From assembly GCA_977017575.1 (NCBI GenBank), contig CDRNVI010000079.1, positions 1 through 64,000 of the forward strand: 64,000 bases of DNA, written 5' to 3'. This DNA comes from Paramoeba atlantica (lineage: Eukaryota; Discosea). The stretch's first letter is position 1. Every line of letters begins with the position of its first letter. Below the pieces are notes generated by a model. That model was given only the letters and a program-made list of their open reading frames with translations. It was not told where the DNA came from and searched no databases. The position numbers and the translations under genes are program-made. Shown one piece after another: positions 10,028 to 19,407 of this stretch.

Positions 10028-10248
10028 CCCAGAGTATTTAAAGAAACCGAGAGGCGTCTTTTCGAAATGCGCTGTGCCCTCGTCCCCTCACTGCACTGAC
10101 CCACTCTTGCATTACGCGCCAACTCGCGACAAACAGTGCTGTGACTTTTGCCAATTATGCGAGCTATGCTTCGCCGACTCTCGCCAGGTGCGAAGAGTGA
10201 TTGAATACGATTACGATCGTAAAGACTAAGTCTTGAATAATGGCACAT
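10012..10248 (-). pseudogene. IS30-like HTH transposase fragment
   Basis: This is a 78-codon frame with a helix-turn-helix of the IS30/HTH_38 type: YSRLSLYDRNRIQSLFAPGE then SRRSIARIIGKSHSTVCREL and the usual ARN. Only the DNA-binding end is present; the DDE core expected beyond 10012 has been replaced by the tail of LRR copy 1. HTH_38 is also used by some Tc1/mariner transposases, so the parent family is not certain. Confidence 0.65.
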
Positions 10249-10314
10249 TTGTAGAGTAGATACGAAGGATATTATAAAATAATATTTCTTTAAATAATTG
10301 CGGTATTAAAGCTT

Positions 10315-10576
10315 CTGTGGGTAACATTGGGTAACACAGGCGCTGGGTAAAAGTTTTTGAATCATTCTCTTGCAGTCTCTGCAGTACTATCCCCCCCTAT
10401 CCTAGCATTGCCTCGGTTGTCTTTTAGACTGTCTCTTGCCGCACCCCTACTTTGCGACAAGAGGGATAGTTCCTCTCCTAGCGCCATCCGGAAACGGTCA
10501 TTGGACCTTCTGCAAGTCCGCCTTTTTAGAAGTTTCTATGGGTAACACTGGGTAGCACAGGTTGCACTGGGTAAAT
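10315..10576. repeat. GGGTAAC-type motif arrays (left)
   Basis: Two short arrays, at about 10318-10350 and 10538-10576, are built from TGGGTAACACTGGGTAGCAC and variants. A third copy lies at 11307-11376. The second and third directly flank the CxxC fragment, as the GGGCCACTATGGG clusters flank the two-gene element. Between 10350 and 10538 I see nothing else. Confidence 0.6.
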
Positions 10577-10684
10577 TATTTTCAAAAAAAATCTTTTTTA
10601 AATCTATATTTTTGAAATTAGTGCTCTTTGAGATTTCTGAATACAAAAGAATAAAAAATAATTTTTCAATCAAACTCCGTATCA

Positions 10685-11306
10685 TGATTTCTTCCTGTAT
10701 GGCTATGTCTGGGCAAGATTCTCTTCCGCAGCTTTACTGCGGAATGTACGGAATGTGGAAAGAAAACGTTTTTTTCGGTGTTGGCTCCTAGGTGTTGTCT
10801 CGTGTGTCAAGCACCAGAAGACGCAGCATCTACCATCGTGGATGTGGAGACATGCCTGCGCTGTAATTACAAAAACGTGCCCGTCACCGCCAACATACAT
10901 GTATCTCCCGTAAGTACCGCTCCGAAAAATATTGAAGAGATATCCCGCGCATTCAAGGAAACGCTGAGTGCCGTGGGTGTCAATGTGGAAAGCGCACAAC
11001 GGGTTTGCTGCACATACAGCAAATACTGGTTGTGCATGAAACGGCTGACTTCCGATGATATAGCCCAGATTCTTTGGCAAGTAGCTACGTGCCGCGGGAT
11101 GCCTGCATTCGCGCATCACGTTTCGTCGCGCTTTATCATTTCAAAACGGCTCTTCATCCTGACGACTACCTCAAAAAATACCTCCACCGGGCCCACTATT
11201 TTCGACCGTTTGGCGCCGACCTCCAGGTACTGTCTTCACCCCCGCCACTGCAAGTGGTCGAGGGTGGTGGTCGAGGGGTCACCACCAGTGACCTTGCAAA
11301 AGTCTT
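10685..11306 (+). pseudogene. CxxC accessory-protein relative, broken
   Basis: A frame beginning near 10729 reads ECTECGKKTFF, then CCLVC and CLRC, with spacings like those of the protein at 4908-5804. Near 11080 the frame changes; the new frame continues with YVPRDACIRASRF and FKTALHPDDYLKKYL. This parallels YIPRSAEAVCSYF and ALHPEERGSLQEFL of the first protein. No ATG in the right frame is evident. No DDE transposase accompanies it, so this is a reduced or decayed relative of the two-gene element. Confidence 0.55.
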
Positions 11307-11376
11307 CTCTGGGTAACACTGGGTAGCACAGGTTACACTGGGTAACACAGCATACACAAGATCACACTGGGTAACT
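11307..11376. repeat. GGGTAAC-type motif array (right)
   Basis: The array reads TGGGTAACACTGGGTAGCAC, GGTTACACTGGGTAACACAG and a further CACTGGGTAAC. It has the same orientation as the arrays at 10318 and 10538. Confidence 0.65.
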
Positions 11377-11451
11377 GCAGAATCTCCATCGACATAGTAA
11401 AAATATGCCTGTTTCCGGGAGAGAAAAGATGAGCTAGGAAAAAAGTACCAA

Positions 11452-11856
11452 GAAGGTACACCCCCCCCTGGTACGCGCAGGAGGGGTCCGACAAGGTCAA
11501 AATGTCCGAAATTTTTGGGGTGACCAAAAAAACAAATTTGAACCAAAGAAAAGTAAAACTATTATTTTTCCAAAATCTACTCCTAATACGTGTTTTAGCA
11601 GTTTAGGATCCCAGCTACCATTCTACGACGTTTTTTTCGTCAGATTCGCCTCTTACCCCTTTTGGTAAGTCATCAAAAACGGCCCAAATTCGGGTTCTTT
11701 TTTCACCCAACAAAATAGGTAATTCATGACCTTTTGGAAAATTTTATTTTTTGGGCTCTTCGTTAAACACGGTGGTAGTTTTCAACGCGAAGCGAGCAGC
11801 ATGAGTGACTTCTAAGTTGAAAACAACCATCGCGTTTAACGAAGATCCTAAAAAAG
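11452..11856. repeat. Solo arm of the foldback family with terminal hairpin A
   Basis: This segment matches the right arm of the complete foldback element (55500-55886). Shared blocks are GGTACGCGCAGGAGGGGTCC, AAATTTTTGGGGTGACC, the ACCATTCTACGACG region and the terminal hairpin at 11747-11856. The hairpin arms are CTTCGTTAAACACGGTGG and ACCATCGCGTTTAACGAAG, about 35 bp each with a loop of about 30 bp. Only one arm is present. Confidence 0.75.
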
Positions 11857-12000
11857 TTAATTTGCGGTGGTTGTATAACTACCGCTCTATTGAGGGAGAT
11901 ACGGAGTATCTAACTCGCTTACTAAGGTTAATTCCAAAACTTGAAAATGTCTCCCAAAGAAGCGTAAGTGTAGATATAGTGGCACTTGAGAGACTGATAG

Positions 12001-12110
12001 CAGTGGCACGTGAGGCAGTGACTGCAGTGATGCAGTGTAGCTGCAGTGGCCCGTCCGAGAGTAAGTGTACTTCCACGTGAGGCAGTGACTGCAGTGATGC
12101 AGTGTCCTAC
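12001..12110. repeat. Direct repeat left of the RNase H ORF
   Basis: GATGCAGTGTAGCTGCAGTG, GAGAGTAAGTGTACT and GAGGCAGTGACTGCAGTGAT recur in the same order at 12836-12912. The pair brackets the RNase H-like ORF in direct orientation. Confidence 0.7.
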
Positions 12111-12137
12111 CTATCCTAATAGACCGATTTTCATCGG

Positions 12138-13004
12138 TTAAGAGTACTTCCGTTTTTGTTTTCGTTTCGACGTCTTTATCTCAGGTGAATTCGCCCCGGC
12201 ATGCGTCTTGGCCGCTGAACCGGGCGTGGCGATTCCTTCATGCACATTTTCATTTTCGATATCGCTATCCTTAGGCAAACACTCCTCGTCAGAAGTTTGT
12301 CCCACTCCAGTAATCCTTACAGGGGGCGAGGTACCCATTTTGGTCAGAGGATCCTCCCTTGCAGTCTTGAAGTAGTCTCGTCTTTTCCCTAATGGCTTAG
12401 GTATTGGACCACTGTTTTTCCTAGGACGTTTCATGATTTGAAAGGTTTGCGAGCTAACCCTGTGAGCTGCGGCACTTGTCTCAGTCTTTTTCCTCTTTGT
12501 TTCTGAGGTTGGTATATTTTTTCGTGTACCTGCGAGAGCCAAGGTGTCTGCCTTATCATTGTATATGTTCCCATTGTGCGATTTCACTTTGCACACGTAA
12601 CACCTTTTATCTCTTGACTGGAGAGTTCGTATTTCGAGATCTAATTTCTCAAGGATATTTCCATTTGGCACGTTGCTATACCCAATGTTGCGCCGTCGGA
12701 TGCGTGTATGATGGAAAAAATTCCATGCATAGAACGAATCCGTGTGAATAACAACGGTTTGAGACTCCTCAGGTATCCTTGCCAACGCTTCTCTCAGTGA
12801 TTCAACCTCAGCCCGTTCAGCTGAGCCAGCATGGGGATGCAGTGTAGCTGCAGTGGCCCGTGTGAGAGTAAGTGTACTGCCACGTGAGGCAGTGACTGCA
12901 GTGATGCAATGTTTAGCTAAAGTGGAACGTGGGTGCAGGTGGACTGCACATGAGACACCCACATGAGAGACCGTGCGCCACCAGTCGCCGCACTGGTGTT
13001 CCAT
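12138..13004 (-). CDS. RNase H-like ORF, retrotransposon-derived (up to 288 aa)
   Basis: RNase HI-type motifs are visible: AERAEVESLREAL (acidic residue 2), VVIHTDSFYAW (acidic residue 3) and VKSHNGNIYNDKADTLAL (the conserved His/Asn and final Asp). The first catalytic strand is missing; in its place the frame runs through the repeat at 12836-12912, which suggests that the 5' part is chimeric. A basic, disordered tail of about 120 residues follows. Such domains sit at the ends of many LINE polyproteins, so this is probably the 3' remnant of one. It is separated from the LINE at 13310-18250 by hairpin B and need not belong to it. Confidence 0.6.
   Translation of the reverse strand: MEHQCGDWWRTVSHVGVSCAVHLHPRSTLAKHCITAVTASRGSTLTLTRATAATLHPHAGSAERAEVESLREALARIPEESQTVVIHTDSFYAWNFFHHTRIRRRNIGYSNVPNGNILEKLDLEIRTLQSRDKRCYVCKVKSHNGNIYNDKADTLALAGTRKNIPTSETKRKKTETSAAAHRVSSQTFQIMKRPRKNSGPIPKPLGKRRDYFKTAREDPLTKMGTSPPVRITGVGQTSDEECLPKDSDIENENVHEGIATPGSAAKTHAGANSPEIKTSKRKQKRKYS
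12836..12912. repeat. Direct repeat right of the RNase H ORF
   Basis: Second copy of the block at 12001-12110. It overlaps the 5' part of the RNase H frame. Confidence 0.7.
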
Positions 13005-13218
13005 TTAGAGAATGTTGTTCCAGATCGCCGTGTTGCGGAAGAGTGGCTAGCTGGCCGTGTTATGGAAGAGTGGCCAGCTGGGCATGTTGTGGAAGGGTGG
13101 CTAGCTGAGAGAGCTATAGTGCTCTGAGAGCAAAAATACGCAAAATTAACCCTATTTTTAACCCGCTATTTTTGGCTTAAATCCTTCCTGTTTCTTCCAC
13201 TTTCGAAGCCAATTTTGC

Positions 13219-13300
13219 TTTTTTAGGTTTTTCGTTAAACGCGAAAGTAGTGACTTTTAAGTTGAAAACAACCACTGCGTTTAACGAAGAACTCAAAAAA
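13219..13300. repeat. Terminal hairpin B of the foldback family (shortened)
   Basis: CGTTAAACGCG and GTTGAAAACAACCACTGCG with TTTAACGAAGAACTC repeat the foldback hairpin, but part of the left arm is deleted. Nothing else of the foldback element is present. The 13005-13218 stretch before it has three copies of a GTGG(C/A)AGAGTGGC-like phrase and no gene. Confidence 0.6.
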
Positions 13301-13402
13301 GAAATTATGGCGTTCGATAATTATATCTATACAGGGCATTACCTGTAGAGTAATAAAGTCTAACAGGACGTACGCATATGACGTCGCCTGCTAGACCATT
13401 TG

Positions 13403-14437
13403 CTAACCAAAGCTTTGGTTGTCCCATAAAGGGGATTCCCTTTTCAGCCAGAGTTGAAAGCTGCTCCGGATCGCCGTTCGGATGACTTCGACACGGCACT
13501 TATCTGAGAGTGCCTTGTCACCCAAAAAGAGACGGTTGATGTGACGCAGCGTCGTAGAAGGGAGACCTCTAGCTCCAACTTCAAAGCATATCAAGTGGCA
13601 GTCTGGGTACCTTATTTTTCGTCGGTGTAGAATATTTATGTACTTTTCTACTTTTCGGCAGTGGGCTTCGTGTACGTTTTCCTCCCAGGGCATCGTCAAC
13701 TCAACGATAAATTCAGTTCCGTCGTTGAGTTTGACGACTCCATCTGGGCGAAGCTGTGTTTCCAGGTCGGACCACCATGCGGGTAGTTGACGTAGGTGTG
13801 GGAGATCAAAATGTGCTTCTGCGGTATGGGGGGAAGAGAGTATCGCGTTTGCAAAGGTGGAGAGTACACAATCATGGCGATATGTGTAACGTCCCTGTTC
13901 TAGTGATACCTTGCACGAGGATAAGAGGTGTCGTAATGTTTCCGGTTCTTGTTTACAAATTCGGCATTGTACTGTATCTGTGCCGTGAATTCCCCATGTC
14001 CTCAGCATTGTCCTAGTAGGGAGAGTGTTTTGTACCATTAAAGAAGTTGCGAAGCGGCTAAGGGAAGTGCTACGTAATCCGTTTATCGCGGCGCTGAAAT
14101 CTTTCGCCTGTTCTTCCTCGGAGGCTATATCCCACCATTGAATAGCGAACGTTGACCTGCGGCGTAGTGCGTTGATCATTCGGTCCTCATTAAGCTCAAG
14201 AAGAGTTCGTTTTGCGAGGTCGCGATCCTCCAGTATGTGTGTGATGTCACATGCTGGTCGAATTTGGCCTTTCCTGCGCTTATGTTCTTCAGCCCGTATT
14301 CTTTCCTGCAGTGCAGCGGTAACGTTCGGGTCTCGGGACCGCTTCATTTGACAGAGAAGATCAGCTGTACAGTCCTCCCAGAGTCTGGACAAGCTGCAGA
14401 TGTTCATCCACGCTGAGAGTAGATTGCTTCGCTGCAT
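13403..14437 (-). pseudogene. LINE C-terminal region: zinc knuckle and restriction-like endonuclease
   Basis: The frame carries CRICKQEPETLRHLLSSC, the CCHC knuckle typical of R2-like elements, then YTYRHDCVL. The endonuclease block follows, with LRPDGVVKLNDGTEFIVEL and, further on, AHCRKVEKY. PD, the spaced E and the K/Y match the restriction-like nuclease that nicks the target for reverse transcription. The stop at 13403 is the natural end, since the second LINE ends at the same place. The 5' edge at 14437 is a frameshift: just upstream, the expected GW of the related copy has become a stop (TGA at 14404-14406) and one base is missing. Confidence 0.8.
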
Positions 14438-16488
14438 GTAGTTCTAGCCGCATTGATCCACCGTTTCAGGGAGTGAGTATACATTTTCTGAAGGCGTAAA
14501 ATAAAGTTTAGCGTGATACATGGGTGTATAGTAAAGGTGAAACGTAGCCGAGAGATGATTGCGTGTTGATATATCCAAATTTTTGATGGGAGGTCGTGGG
14601 CCGACTGGTCAATGTTATGAAGCCATCGCTTCAATAAGGGCCTAACTTTCGTGAAAAGGGCTCGGGATTGTTGAGAACCGGGGGCAATATTCATGCCAAG
14701 AAACGTACTTCCTTCGTCGCATATATGCGGTATAGCTTCGTTCTTGATGAAAATTTGAGGACGTCGTGTCATGTAGCCGGGGTGTTCATCATTTTTCTTG
14801 GACGCCATATATTGGACTCTGCACTTTTTGACGTTGATGGAAAGGCCAAGCGAACCGAGTACCGTGGATAGTGTTTCAACAGCCAGTTGCATTTCTTTTT
14901 CACTATTCGTCAGGACCGTGAGATCGTCGGCGTACGCTTTTAGGAAGCTTTTTGGAAATCCAGGGAGGTTCAATCCAAATGAGGGAAACGATTTTGCCAT
15001 GTAACGTAGGGCTAGCTCCATAATCACCAGAAAGAGCGTAGGAGAGAGAGTGTCACCTTGCAAGACACCTCGTTTAGCTGGGATCGCGCTGGACAGACCT
15101 TCGTAACATTTAATGCGGGTACTTGCGTCAGTGTATAAGCATTGGACGTATTTAATAATGTTTGGGGAGATTCTCGCTCATTCCAGTGCTTCAAAGATGA
15201 TGTTGCGGGGGACTGAACCAAAGGCGTTACTGAGGTCTAGCTGGGCCATGCAGTAGTTCCACTTGTTCTTCCGGTAGTGGCGTAGGAGCTCTGAGAGGGA
15301 TTGCGTATGTTCGAGAGTACCGTTAATGGCGGGGAGAAAGCCTTTCTGTATCTTGGGGTCAATGACAGAGGCTTCAAGTAGGAATTTCGTCATTTTCCGG
15401 CTGATGATGGAATGCAGGAGTTTCCCTAGTACGCTAGTCAGGCCGATGGGACGCCAGTTTTATGGGTTGTCAGGCTCTCCTTTTTTGTAAATGAGGCGAG
15501 TAACGGATATTTTCCACGACGTCGGACATGTGCTGAAGCGCACTAGCGCGTTGAAGACGTTTGCCATGTGGGTGTGGGAGCTGTGGCATCGCTTTAGAGT
15601 CTGGTACGTAATGGAGTCCTGGCCTGGAGCACTGCTGTTTTTCTTTGATGTGAGAGCGTTCGAAATGTCGATTGAAGCCAGTTCGTCCCAGGTCATTTCC
15701 GCCAGATGACGGTTTCCGAGGACGTCGTGGGGTGGTAAGTGATGCACTGTAGTGGGGTCTGTAAGTAATGTTGTGAACACACTTTCCACTTTCTGTACAT
15801 TGCGAGTCGGATAGGCCGGTACACTTTCTGCTTCTGTCCTTTTGTCCAAGGTTTGACTCGCAGCCGTCCATGGATTGCGGTTGAATTGTTGAAGTGCCCA
15901 GCGACTTTCCAGTTCCCGTTTTTGGGCCATGGCTTCTGCGCTGTATATACGTTCCGCCTTTTTGGTTTCCTTAATCTTTTGTTTCAACGCCATGCGGGGA
16001 GCCTTGAAGTGTGTGTATCGCAGCTTCATTTGTAGTTGTTTTACATGTCGAGAGAAGGAAAAGGCAACTTTTTCGCTTTCTAATGGACGGACTTTCCCCT
16101 TTATGTGTCCTCGAGCCGTTCGGATGATGAAACCCTTCCTGGAGTCGACGTCTCGCGCTACTTCATATGCCGACACCGCCAGTATTGCACTCAGTAGTTC
16201 TGCGTTATGGACGGCGGAGAGTGCGTCGCCAGAGACAGTGAGCAAGGTGTTGCATCTGTGGAGGGCCCTACGTTCCACCTCGTGCCAGTGCGCGTCAGCC
16301 AAGTTTATGTTTAACTTGCCCCCCTGGATGTGTCGTGCCGTGCGGAAAAGGTACTCCGTCTCGTCGAGTGGTCTCGGAGAGGAAGCGGAAGTGGGGGGGG
16401 GGGTTAAGTTCGGGGTGTTCTTGCTCTTGTCCTGCGTTGGGGCTCCCCTCAGAGTCTCCTTCGATTCCCTGATCGTGGGATGGTCCAT
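14404..16488 (-). pseudogene. LINE reverse transcriptase region
   Basis: The reverse transcriptase copies the element RNA at the nicked target. Recognisable blocks in order are SAPGQDSITYQTL, WKISVTRLIYKKGEPDNP, IQKGFLPAINGTLEH, AQLDLSNAFGSVPR, GVLQGDTLSPTLF and the catalytic KAYADDLTVLT. Two nonsense codons interrupt one otherwise continuous frame: TAA at 15460-15462, in the usual NPxNWRP motif, and TGA at 15178-15180, where Arg (CGA) would fit. All catalytic aspartates remain, so the decay is recent. Confidence 0.85.
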
Positions 16489-18250
16489 AGATTTTGCAGC
16501 ATGGATGGCTGCATTTGAGTTTACTTATGCATCGATGTTGGCATGGGTGCGTCCGCTTCAAGGAGGAGGCGTGGTCACGCGAAATAATCTCGTATGGTGG
16601 AAGTATTGGGACCGTTTGGGGCTTTGATGGCTGTACTTCTTCTTTGTCGTCGGTGCGAAGGAGCAGAACGATCCGAAACGCCGATAACCCAGGGACCGCT
16701 CTCCCGTTCAGTACCTTATTTACCGCTTTACCCATTGAGCTAGGTGATGCGTAGTGGTTGTATAATTCCAGGTGGCTGTCGTGAAAAAGAGATACCCAGT
16801 TCGCGTGGCGAGAAATGTGACTTGTTGAGTCTACTCTACTAACTTCTAAAAAGTCACACGCTCTCTTTTCCATAAGCTCGTCTACGGTACACGTTTCTAC
16901 GACGACGTCGTGTGCTGCACTTTTCCCATTGAGCGCTTTGGACAGGGCGGCTTCAGCCCCCTGGGGGGAAGGGATACGACTACGCACAAGTTGGCTTACG
17001 CATGCTGCATGCACATCCGGGAAATATCTCCATGTGTTGTCGTTGACGAGGCGGAGTTTGACAGGTTTTGACCGGGACTGGATAAAGTGGAAACGTTGCT
17101 TGTGTCGATTATGGGTTACGGGATGCGTGGGGTCCTGGGGCGGCGGGAGATACTGTGACGGGCTGTCGGGAGTTTGTGTGGAAATCTGGGGACCCTCGGA
17201 TTCATCCGAATGTAAATGGGTGTCCAGTTGTGATGGGGGTAAGGGGCTGCCTTGTTCAAGCGGCGGGCTTTGTATTCGCCCTACGCTGTGCGCTTGTTGG
17301 AAAACCCAGGATGGGACTTCGTCATCGCCATTCTCATTCCGCGGACTGTGTTGGTGTGCTGGGGAAGATGAGTCCAAGAGAATGATACTTTCCGGTGCCT
17401 TGTTTTTGGGAGTCGGGATGGCTGGTTCCCTGGCAACGGCACGGTCAGCTGTCGTAGTGGTTGTGTTTAGGGACGGTGTGACGAGATTCTTGGGAAGGGT
17501 ACATGGGCCGGTGGGTAGAGTATCCTGCCCATCCAGTTTGCTTATCGGTGTGTCAAGCGAAGTCAACGGTGTGCCAGTGCGTTTGCAGCAAGGATGGCCG
17601 CACCCTGCTTTGTTCTTACATTTAAGCTTACAGGGCTCGACACGGCCTGCTTGTTCGGAGGCAGGGCCTAGGCCTTGCTTGCCGCACACGTGCTTACATT
17701 GATCTTTACTCTTGCAGATATGCTTGCATACACTAGTTAAGGCGTGGACCTGAAGTTGTGTTGGAGATTTAGGTTTGGGGAGGCTTTGGGAGTCCGGAGT
17801 TTGACATGGAACGCCGTTGAAAAGTAGGAATTTGGCAAGCGAGCAGGCAGTTGATGCGACGGCACGACCGACGGTAACAGTGGGTGATTTTTGATGGGGA
17901 GTAACCTCCTTGGGTGGGGGTACATGTAAATCGTGTTCGTCTTTTGGACAGGGTGCTATTGTGTACAAGCGTTCCTGTCCGGTGCTGCTGTGAGGTCGTA
18001 CGGTTACCGCCAGGGTTGAGGGAGTGCCGTTAGCGTACGGTTGAGTGCGGCTTGAAAACAGATATCGTGTTGCAGCTCGCGCTGCCATGCCAAGTAGGTT
18101 GCTTGATTTCGGTACTTTCACATCCTGTGTTACGCGGTCACGGGTGCATGGCGGTGACGTTTCGTCCCTTTGTCGCGTACTTGGAGCTTCTTTGGGCCCG
18201 GATTCTTGACCGCTCGCCGTAGTGTCGTGAGTTCGTATGTTGTTGGTGTA
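16295..18250 (-). pseudogene. LINE N-terminal region with CxHxC zinc fingers
   Basis: The frame is open from about 18250 with its first ATG near 18088. It contains three CxHxC-x4-CxH-type fingers: CKHICKSKDQCKHVCGK, CKLKCKNKAGCGHPCCK and, near the end, CQHRCISKLKCSHPCCK. The same finger type occurs at the C-terminus of MER3/HFM1 helicases; in a LINE it probably binds RNA or DNA. Between the fingers the protein is proline-rich and disordered. The frame is lost at a run of 11 G (16393-16403), beyond which the coding sense continues in the reverse transcriptase frame. That looks like a homopolymer indel. Confidence 0.7.
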
Positions 18251-18595
18251 AGATTACGTTTGCAACATGGGTACTGTTATAGAAGATAAACATTACAACG
18301 CCGCCACACCCAACCATAATACTTTCGAAAACGCAATTGTATGTCTCTCAGAAACCGCGATTTCTGCAGCTGCCGCCCATAGAATGATTGATCGGGTTTT
18401 GGTAATGTTTCACTCCCCTGTTGCGTATTTTGTGCATGGCACTTCAAGAGAGCCCGTACTTATTCTGTATCTTGGATGGTTAGTTTTTATCTAAATAGTG
18501 TTTAATGGGTCATTAAAGTTAATTGTTTTGAAAGAAAGCGCAAAAATAAATCGGCGCCGCTTCGCAGCTCCTGTTTTCAACGTTTATAATTTGCT
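18251..18595. other. Spacer between LINE and Tc1 fossil
   Basis: No supportable gene. It includes half of the GGCGCCGCTTCGC hairpin at 18553-18565, preceded by AAATAAATC, a context shared with the copy at 53423-53441. Confidence 0.4.
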
Positions 18596-19208
18596 ATTGC
18601 ACACCAGCATTGGACCGTCCAAGACTGGAAGCGGGTACTTTGGACAGATGAAACCAAAGTAAACCGTTTCAGTTCGGATGGGAGACGCTGGATGTGCGTC
18701 GGGTGAATGAGAAGCCCGACTCCCGGAACACGAAAGGGACGGTGAAATATGGGGGCGGTAGCTTGATGGTGTGGGCGTGCATTGCGCACACAGGGGTGGG
18801 CAAGATACATCTGATTGATGGCAATTTAAACGCTCATCAGTACGTTGAAATTCTGCTCGAAAATCTTGCCCCCTCCATTGAAACCCCGACGAAGTCTTTT
18901 TTCAACAAGACAATGACCCTAAACACGCAAACAGGCTTGCCAAAGAGTGGTTGGCGAGCCACAGCTATATAGTTTTGAAGTGGCCCCCGCAATCCCCAGA
19001 TCTCAATCCTATTGAGAAAATGTGGGGACACTTAAAACGGCGTCTCTCTGCCTATAAGAAGGACCCAGAGGGAATGGTCGAGCTTTGGGGCCTGGCTAAA
19101 GTTGTGTGGGACGCACTTCCCAGTGCCCTATGCGCGTCTACGGTGAGCAGCATGCCTCGCCGTGTGAGAGCGGTGATTGCTGCGAAAGGGGGGCATACAA
19201 AGTATTAG
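18596..19208 (+). pseudogene. Tc1/mariner transposase fragment
   Basis: Motifs in three frames: WTVQDWKRVLWTDETKVNRF (first Asp), GGGSLMVWACIAHTG, then QDNDPKHANRLAKEWL (second Asp) and VLKWPPQSPDLNPIEKMWG (catalytic Glu). One frame change falls near 18690 and another near 18905. The N-terminal HTH is missing. The ending MPRRVRAVIAAKGGHTKY and stop at 19208 are typical of Tc1 enzymes. No terminal repeats were found, so this is an old truncated copy. Confidence 0.85.
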
Positions 19209-19407
19209 TTTTACCTTGTTTTTACCGTTTATTAATCAAGAAATAATCCATCTTTTTATCAAAAAATCCTCACTCGAAAAGAGTGCAAAAAACGTCTCAA
19301 TAATATTTTTTACTCAAAGGTGTTACAGGTCCTCGTGGAAGCTGCTGCATAGGTAACGGCCCTCATCGTCAGTGTGATGGTACATACCCCTACATAACCC
19401 CCATATA

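Larger units (their letters stand above)
13310..18250 (-). mobile_element. LINE (non-LTR retrotransposon) with restriction-like endonuclease
   Basis: This is a roughly 4.9-kb element read right to left: a zinc-finger N-terminal region (16295-18250), reverse transcriptase (about 14450-15700) and a C-terminal zinc knuckle plus PD-(D/E)XK-type endonuclease (13403-14050). The endonuclease at the C-terminus, with no apurinic-type endonuclease seen, places it with the early-branching LINE clades (R2, NeSL, CRE and relatives). The copy is full length or nearly so, but the frame is broken at several places. No poly-A tail or target duplication could be identified. Confidence 0.85.

Noticed and set aside
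10012-10248. Bacterial IS30 contamination
   Set aside because: Only the HTH end is present, spliced against a eukaryotic LRR gene, and HTH_38 is also used by eukaryotic transposases.
16929-17702. 257-codon + strand frame
   Set aside because: Shadow of the LINE N-terminal region on the opposite strand; no domain.
13403-18250. A set of separate host genes on the minus strand
   Set aside because: Order and motifs (fingers, RT, knuckle, endonuclease) form one LINE, and a second truncated copy confirms the C-terminal end.
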